Shown here: positions 7,801-11,824 of the stretch, piece after piece
Layout of the letters: the number at the start of each line of letters is the position of its first letter
How positions within the stretch are numbered: the first letter of the stretch is position 1
DNA from: Candidatus Thorarchaeota archaeon
GTDB taxonomy: Archaea > Asgardarchaeota > Thorarchaeia > Thorarchaeales > Thorarchaeaceae
Assembly (NCBI GenBank): GCA_016841005.1
Contig: JAEORG010000402.1
Span: 1-11,824 of the forward strand
DNA: 11,824 nucleotides
Direction: 5' to 3'
The notes under the pieces: generated by a model
The model's database searches: none
What the model was told of the DNA's origin: nothing
What the model saw: only the letters and a program-made list of their open reading frames with translations
Made by a program: the position numbers and the translations under genes

Positions 7801-10729
7801 CGTAGTAACCAGTCAGCTCATTGTAGCGGAACTGTAGGAGTTCACCACCTGAAGTCATCATGTAATACATCTGATCACGGCTCTCCCACCAGAACTCATC
7901 AATTATCAAAGTACTGTGTGAAGTACCATAGATTATGTAAAACTGCTGATCAGGGTATGCAGGCATCTCAACATGGTCATAGAATACCTTAGTGACATAT
8001 GGTTCACCATAAGTGGTATAGTCGCCAATGTGGAAGTATCCATCAATATCCACCCAGTAATAGAAGCTTGTAACTCCATCATAGAAGTAGTATGGGTAAT
8101 CCATTGCTGTCAGGAAAGAGTCAGCTGTCAATGTGGTAACATTGTAGATGACAATTCCGTTATCATAGGTCACCCAAACCTTAGTTTCGTTTTGAAGTAG
8201 GTAGTAATAGACATCCTTACCAGTCACAGGATCATAGTGGTCATAGAAGAAGATATTCTTCCATGTGCTACCGCTCCATGGATCATAGTTCTCGCGAACC
8301 TTGATTGGTAGATCCTCACCGTTGATTACGATGTAAGGTGCCTCAAGACCTTTGGCATATTTACCAGCTAATGAACCATTAGTGAATTGGTAAGCAAGCT
8401 GGTCTGGAGTCATTTCTGCGTAGACTTGCTCACCAAGGTAGTCAAAACTGTAGACCCATTCCTTCTCCCAGCTTTCAATTTCATGTTCACCCCATCCGAG
8501 AGAATAGTCCTCGAACCAGGTCTTGTTCATGAAAGCAAAGTCCCAGTAGTAGTTAGTATCAGGAACAGATAGAGAAGGTGTTACATTGAATCTTGCGAAC
8601 AAATCTCCACCCTCGGTCCAATTGGTAAACCCTGTAACTGTGGCAAAACCACCTGGTACAACTGTTTCAGGGCTGTGCCATTCAAGCCATTCTTTTTGCC
8701 AGTTCGCAGTTAGTTGGTTATAATACCAATATTCCCAGTGCCAGCCTTCGATTTCAGCCCAGTCCCACTCTTGGTAGTCACCATACACCCAATCCCACGT
8801 ATTGGTGGTATCGTTGTATTGATAGAACCAACCAGTCTTAGTTGTTAGAACATAGTCCATGTAAAGGCCATATGTGTAATTCTGCATCTCAGTCCTATTG
8901 AAAGCCTTAAGATTTATAGCACCTTGTCTGTCTATTTCAACAACAAACTCAAGGTTTGACCAGCGACTTTCTTCTTCAGACCAATAACCATCGTAGGCTT
9001 CCATTCGGAATGAAACACCATCGATGTCATCAGCGATTTCGCTACCTCCTTGAAGACGACCCTGAACCAAGAATTCTTCACCCTTGTCCACTTGGAACAT
9101 CCAACCTCTTGGCTGAGTTCCGTCAGCTTTCAATAGCTTGGCCAGTGTTACAGGACTCTCGATGGTGATCCGCTGAGCAAGGTCGAATTCTTGTTGTGTC
9201 TGTCGCGGATGCTCACCATATGTATCTGGATAGTAATAGTAGTTGTCAGTACCCCTTACATCAGTCCTGAAACTGAAATATGAGTATTGATCAGTCTTTG
9301 GCATCTTTTGGGTAAAGTGACCAACAAAGTCGACTACGTATTCGTTTCCTATTATTCCTGCACTTGATGCAGGGATATTGAGTTCGTATAGAATAGGATA
9401 ATCTTCTGGAATGGGTTCAAAGACCGTAATCTCTTCATTCCATGTATCAGGTTGAATGGTTTCGTATGGATATCCATAATATGTGAAACCAAAGTATTGC
9501 TCAAAAGAACCTGATGAGAAGTTATAGAGATAGTACATCTGCTTATCAAGCCAGTATGTTTCTTCAACAAGATAACTATCCCATTGCATTGTGTCTGGAT
9601 TCCAATCCTGTCTCATGACAGTCACATTTTGTTCTGTGTAGGTACCAAAGTCTGTCCATTCGAAGTCTTTGAATTGACCATAGACATCAACCCACGTTGT
9701 GACTTCAACACCAGCGTCCCAAACATAGGTTCCAAGTAGGTCGTCGAAAACCCAGCCACCATATGTCGTCTTTAGCTCTCGGTGCCATCCTGTTCTGTTG
9801 ACTGGTACTTGTAATCCACCAGGCATATCAAAACCAAGTTTGACCCATGCTGGTTCATCACCTGTGATGTTGAATTGCATGACAAAATCAGTCATTCTGC
9901 TTATGGAATAGAGTGTATCACCTTCCATATCCAACTTTTGAAGGGTATAACTACCTCCATAAGAATAACTCCAAGCATCGTCAGGATCAATACCAATAGC
10001 CAGTCTAAATGGTTCCCATTCGCCATAGGAATTAGTACTAATCCAATTATTCTCACTATCTTGAATATCCATATTGATCTCATAGAGACCTAGTGGCGTG
10101 TCTACAGTAAATCTCACTGCGAATGTGAAGAAGTAATTGTTTGTGTCAGTTGTATTTGAACATTCTTCTGGGATGATATCAACAAAGCTTGGTAGTGGCG
10201 GGCCACCTTCATCGGTGTAATTCCACTGGTAGCTATAAGCATTCCAGGCTTGGTATGTATATTCCCAGTTCTCGTAACTGAAATCGAAGCTAGCTGAGTA
10301 ATTCCAATCTGCGGTCATATACCAACCGTAGAACCTCACTGCACCAATATTATTTCCTTGAAGTATATCCTTCGGAACTGTGGCAACGACATTGATTACC
10401 TCATTAATCTCGGCAAAACTGTCGTCAGTGAGAAGAGAACCATTCTCATGGAATATCTCAAAACTTGGACTCGGTCCAAAGAGCCAGTTTTTGTTCTCCC
10501 ACGACCACTCGTCACTCGTTGTGTTGGTATCCTGTTCCCACCAAGCCCAAGTACCTGAATCGCTACCACCTTGCGCCGGTTGTGGTTGAGAATAAGTAAT
10601 GAAATTAGTACTTGTTTCAGGTACTGAAGTTGGTATGGTTACTGCATTTCCAACAGAAACCATTGAAAACATGAATAACGCAACAGCAACTAGTGAGAGG
10701 AGTGCCCGTCGTTTTTCTCTAAGTTGCAT
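4883..10729 (-). CDS. Giant Trp/Tyr-rich secreted surface protein with C-terminal Ig-like domain and membrane anchor
   Basis: The protein has 1948 residues. Its ATG at 10729 is preceded by GGAG 10 bases upstream. Residues 1-29 are a signal peptide (basic start, hydrophobic core, cut likely after G-N-A). The body is extremely aromatic, with many W and Y doublets and triplets and ten Trp within 645-684. It carries about 30 N-x-S/T sequons and I find only one cysteine (E-E-C-S, N-terminal part). Asp/Asn-rich loops at 1335-1351 and 1518-1526 look like calcium sites. Divergent repeats occupy about 750-1280. Residues 1803-1900 look like an Ig-like beta-sandwich, followed by a Gly/Thr/Pro stalk, a helix at 1922-1944 and R-R-R-R. 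This suits an extracellular, probably glycosylated envelope protein: an S-layer component or a large adhesin. I recognise no enzymatic motif and no named family for the body. It is transcribed alone, with its own promoter and terminator. Confidence 0.93.
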   Translation of the reverse strand: MQLREKRRALLSLVAVALFMFSMVSVGNAVTIPTSVPETSTNFITYSQPQPAQGGSDSGTWAWWEQDTNTTSDEWSWENKNWLFGPSPSFEIFHENGSLLTDDSFAEINEVINVVATVPKDILQGNNIGAVRFYGWYMTADWNYSASFDFSYENWEYTYQAWNAYSYQWNYTDEGGPPLPSFVDIIPEECSNTTDTNNYFFTFAVRFTVDTPLGLYEINMDIQDSENNWISTNSYGEWEPFRLAIGIDPDDAWSYSYGGSYTLQKLDMEGDTLYSISRMTDFVMQFNITGDEPAWVKLGFDMPGGLQVPVNRTGWHRELKTTYGGWVFDDLLGTYVWDAGVEVTTWVDVYGQFKDFEWTDFGTYTEQNVTVMRQDWNPDTMQWDSYLVEETYWLDKQMYYLYNFSSGSFEQYFGFTYYGYPYETIQPDTWNEEITVFEPIPEDYPILYELNIPASSAGIIGNEYVVDFVGHFTQKMPKTDQYSYFSFRTDVRGTDNYYYYPDTYGEHPRQTQQEFDLAQRITIESPVTLAKLLKADGTQPRGWMFQVDKGEEFLVQGRLQGGSEIADDIDGVSFRMEAYDGYWSEEESRWSNLEFVVEIDRQGAINLKAFNRTEMQNYTYGLYMDYVLTTKTGWFYQYNDTTNTWDWVYGDYQEWDWAEIEGWHWEYWYYNQLTANWQKEWLEWHSPETVVPGGFATVTGFTNWTEGGDLFARFNVTPSLSVPDTNYYWDFAFMNKTWFEDYSLGWGEHEIESWEKEWVYSFDYLGEQVYAEMTPDQLAYQFTNGSLAGKYAKGLEAPYIVINGEDLPIKVRENYDPWSGSTWKNIFFYDHYDPVTGKDVYYYLLQNETKVWVTYDNGIVIYNVTTLTADSFLTAMDYPYYFYDGVTSFYYWVDIDGYFHIGDYTTYGEPYVTKVFYDHVEMPAYPDQQFYIIYGTSHSTLIIDEFWWESRDQMYYMMTSGGELLQFRYNELTGYYEVNIGGVWQISSWPQSYYVQEYMGSDAYLVTYNVQRFYYTEIDSVKYEMPYPGAHARYEYQLAETESEGGLVPTVSTLIWNENGYPVRGIGPYWVRIAGEVMDVIEMHIPYINANGTDIWDPPQTGFNGYVGTYGNDLAFSTVEEVQYLGAPAPQQIGYAKYLHLKNGTTWLVNETRLFIVFEYNLDGAVMYSTQEWPYYQESGNASWYEYVAMNGSVYMFPEWERPPVLNTYVVTAYYNYSDSYFYYDWMAGHYQFNYEGQYRYAYKVMNATFTGDLYFFWENYEGSVRPIFSFDYKGTPVDAVAHHDFVYRLRNRWGYAIVEGLKPIESTVYKNFYDFVIGVPQWGMWGIQNWAINDDNGAVDLDGDFDTTDDQYYVQEEYASTDSWTHEYSKMWVHILWDPNTTQYGDDMNINSWMGLDTYTWSYEWNQTFYWYHADDFTQLTGTEMQDVKDQLLTVEGDPMPGYWDLAWMAKNVTWEDILQEAIDNGWDWMVSNEQTWTWLSFGIGQNYGTSYEEGGVEHWLNVGMHYEYSGLMIWEDENVNELMDVNLMNPGSGELSHYLIPDSVESIDFVTPGAAYSDLSSSGSIEVGVEDEVTWGVEYYGVNGTVFPYTLYGYWGWYDGVQQGSDLRTFDERPTKITIDELSFLVHFQGYLDTSEGALNNYADIKVDNYVGNWDLPNMIGGRDNLENRSLALNYFADVQLSDFAFKADGSFADGESTVGADTFEFETAGAPFAEMIMGGTTYDWSKNTTAPYDVVSMTTPAGTFRQAFESENGQSAVGWSSSSTSFYVTIGFTEWEGYSVYQDPVFVSYTSSRGTSAPVGGVNFGTFSISPTVPSGSDTVTVSVDINSQMPIEQVYLDYTTDINSWAEMDNYMWNSGGSRYSGDIPAYPDDTIVYFKVTVITELGVTESQIGSYQVGLGIITTNTGTTGPTGPGGEGLPNEVLIMLAGVALVIVIVLVIVARRRR

Positions 10730-10739
10730 GTTTATTTAT

Positions 10740-10743
10740 CTCC
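10740..10743 (-). promoter_or_regulatory. Ribosome binding site GGAG of the giant gene
   Basis: CTCC on the + strand reads GGAG on the coding strand, 10 bases before the ATG at 10729. It supports this start, which also yields a clean signal peptide. Confidence 0.6.
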
Positions 10744-10796
10744 GACTGCGCGACCGGGTAAAACGTTGCAATGATAGCATGCGGTGTGGCGCATAT

Positions 10797-10805
10797 TCTA
10801 TATAA
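10797..10805 (-). promoter_or_regulatory. TATA box of the giant surface protein gene
   Basis: The coding strand reads TTATATAGA here, preceded by GGTTCAA as a possible BRE. A transcript would begin about 25 bases downstream, near 10772-10776, with a leader of roughly 45 bases containing the GGAG site. Confidence 0.55.
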
Positions 10806-10821
10806 TTGAACCAACCGGCGC

Positions 10822-10836
10822 GCAAATTGAATTTGC
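10822..10836. promoter_or_regulatory. Perfect 15-bp palindrome, candidate operator
   Basis: GCAAATTGAATTTGC has two 7-bp arms around one central base. It lies about 16 bp upstream of the TATA box of the giant gene, the usual place for an activator or for a repressor that blocks factor binding. Next to it is a very AT-rich stretch (about 10837-10865), and GCAATT recurs at 10835 and 10866, 31 bp apart. A regulatory role is inferred from position and symmetry only. Confidence 0.4.
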
Positions 10837-10906
10837 AATTAATATGATATTTAATTATAATATAAGCAATTGGTGCACATACTTTCTCCCATTTACAGAA
10901 AATGCG

Positions 10907-10943
10907 CAAAAGAAAAAGACAAGGCACGAACAAAATTCGTGCC
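10907..10943 (-). terminator. Hairpin and T-rich terminator after the SpoIIM-like gene
   Basis: The perfect 8-bp stem GGCACGAA (10923-10930) / TTCGTGCC (10936-10943) with a 5-base loop starts about 12 bases after the TAG of the gene. Reading the - strand, it is followed by TTGTCTTTTTCTTTT. It separates this gene from the giant gene downstream, so the two are probably independent transcripts. Confidence 0.75.
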
Positions 10944-10954
10944 CTTAAGTTTCA

Positions 10955-11824
10955 CTACAAGAAGTACATCAGCAACGCAGCTACAATTCCTGAGATGTGT
11001 TCCTCAATAAGTGCCGCTATTAGAAGGAAGAACATCACAAATACAAATGTTCTCCATATTCTTCTATCAGTTAGCAGCGATTTGGTTTTCTCGACGAGAT
11101 TGTCCCAGTCTTCTGAGATAATGGTTTCATCAAGATCCCTGGCAATCCTAATAGAAGCTGCCGCAGCAAACAAGAATGCGGGAATTTCAATAACACCATG
11201 AGGAAGTAAATTAATCACGTAATGAAGTGCATTTCCACCAGTTAATGCGATAACAGTCCCTATACCTGCTACCCAAAGTGCTGTAGAAAGAATCTCTGCT
11301 ACAGCTAGTGAGATGAGACCCATTCTGATGTATAACAGGAGGAAGTCATCCTTCCTTTGGGGATAGGAAGAGTCATCGGATACGGAACCAGATTCAGTAG
11401 TATCATTCATTCCATAAGTGGCGCTCTGATATTTTGGCACCTCATCATCCGTTGGTTGTTTAATGAAACCTTGAAACATCTTGTAGAATATTGCGAGAAT
11501 CATAGGAAGTATAACAATCGCAATTATCGTGAACTGATCATCATAGACGAAATACTCGATTGCGAAGAATGTAACAATTGGAGGAAGCCACCATCCTCCA
11601 GATGATCCACGACCATACTTATTCAAGACAAAAATCACGAGGAAGAGCCCAAATAGTATCCCATACAAAATTCCTGCCCGCAGTCCAAGTTGAGCAACAA
11701 ATGTCCATGGCCAAGATGGAATAAATACTCCAGCTGCTAGATCGAGGTAAGTCCAGAGAATGGATGCAGCTCCAGTAATTATTGTGAAGATTATAGCTAT
11801 CCAGCCAATCCGTTTTTCGCTGGG
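10955..11824 (-). CDS. SpoIIM/DUF95-family multi-pass membrane protein, N-terminus outside the window
   Basis: The frame is open from the window edge to TAG at 10955-10957, about 289 codons. The in-frame TTG at 11668 is internal, because membrane-type sequence (I-G-W-I-A-I-I-F-T-I-I-T-G) is encoded upstream of it. The N-terminal half has about four hydrophobic helices. An acidic, Ser/Thr-rich linker (Q-P-T-D-D-E-V through Q-R-K-D-D) leads to the C-terminal half. There L-P-H-G-V-I-E-I-P-A-F (about 11177-11209) matches the signature of the stage II sporulation protein M family, and the last helix carries A-A-L-I-E-E-H. The family occurs widely in archaea without sporulation and its role there is not established. 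The gene ends with TAG directly followed by TGA. The family is fairly sure; the N-terminal domain is not recognised. Confidence 0.8.
   Translation of the reverse strand, partial: PSEKRIGWIAIIFTIITGAASILWTYLDLAAGVFIPSWPWTFVAQLGLRAGILYGILFGLFLVIFVLNKYGRGSSGGWWLPPIVTFFAIEYFVYDDQFTIIAIVILPMILAIFYKMFQGFIKQPTDDEVPKYQSATYGMNDTTESGSVSDDSSYPQRKDDFLLLYIRMGLISLAVAEILSTALWVAGIGTVIALTGGNALHYVINLLPHGVIEIPAFLFAAAASIRIARDLDETIISEDWDNLVEKTKSLLTDRRIWRTFVFVMFFLLIAALIEEHISGIVAALLMYFL

Noticed and set aside
5219..10805. Several + strand open frames of 60-122 codons opposite the giant gene
   Set aside because: They are antisense shadows of a single long, compositionally coherent coding frame; none shows a promoter, ribosome site or domain-like sequence.
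10902..11201. + strand frame of 99 codons over the intergenic region and the SpoIIM-like gene
   Set aside because: It runs through the terminator hairpin and antisense to a clear membrane protein gene; its sequence is not gene-like.
1..11824. Search for tRNA, rRNA, CRISPR array, transposase or integrase, and att sites
   Set aside because: No cloverleaf, spaced direct repeats, mobile-element gene or terminal inverted repeats could be seen by eye.

Overview
The window is probably from an archaeon, most likely an Asgard lineage of the Thorarchaeia type. The case rests on archaeal TATA boxes (the octamer TTTAATAA twice, TTATATAG once), GGAG ribosome sites before several starts, and secreted proteins ending in a Thr/Pro/Gly-rich stalk, one membrane helix and 3-4 basic residues. 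The lineage is an inference; no rRNA or other marker is present.

Left part (1-4269, + strand): two tandem paralogous serine hydrolases of the beta-lactamase/penicillin-binding family (the first cut by the window edge), then a crotonase-family enoyl-CoA hydratase/isomerase, then a secreted Ntn-type amide hydrolase. The hydrolase reading frame is stopped by a TAG, yet continues without a frame change for 42 codons that encode exactly the membrane anchor such proteins carry. Next is a small cytosolic protein that resembles the YbjN/CesT chaperone-like fold (4394-4798, + strand).

Middle and right (4883-10729, - strand): one gene for a 1948-residue secreted, anchored surface protein, extremely rich in Trp and Tyr, with about 30 N-glycosylation sequons, a single visible cysteine, Asp-rich loops, divergent internal repeats and a C-terminal Ig-like domain. 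It has its own promoter region (TATA, GGAG, a 15-bp palindrome) and a hairpin plus T-rich terminator. Upstream on the same strand lies the 3' part of a SpoIIM/DUF95-type multi-pass membrane protein, ended by a tandem TAG-TGA and a hairpin terminator.

Taken together, four of the seven genes make exported, membrane-anchored (or potentially anchored) products, so the window reads as a cell-envelope locus: two surface serine hydrolases, a surface amide hydrolase and a giant envelope protein. The crotonase and the YbjN-like protein are cytosolic and have no evident link. No tRNA, rRNA, CRISPR, transposase or integrase was seen, and no gene-free stretch exceeds 300 bases.
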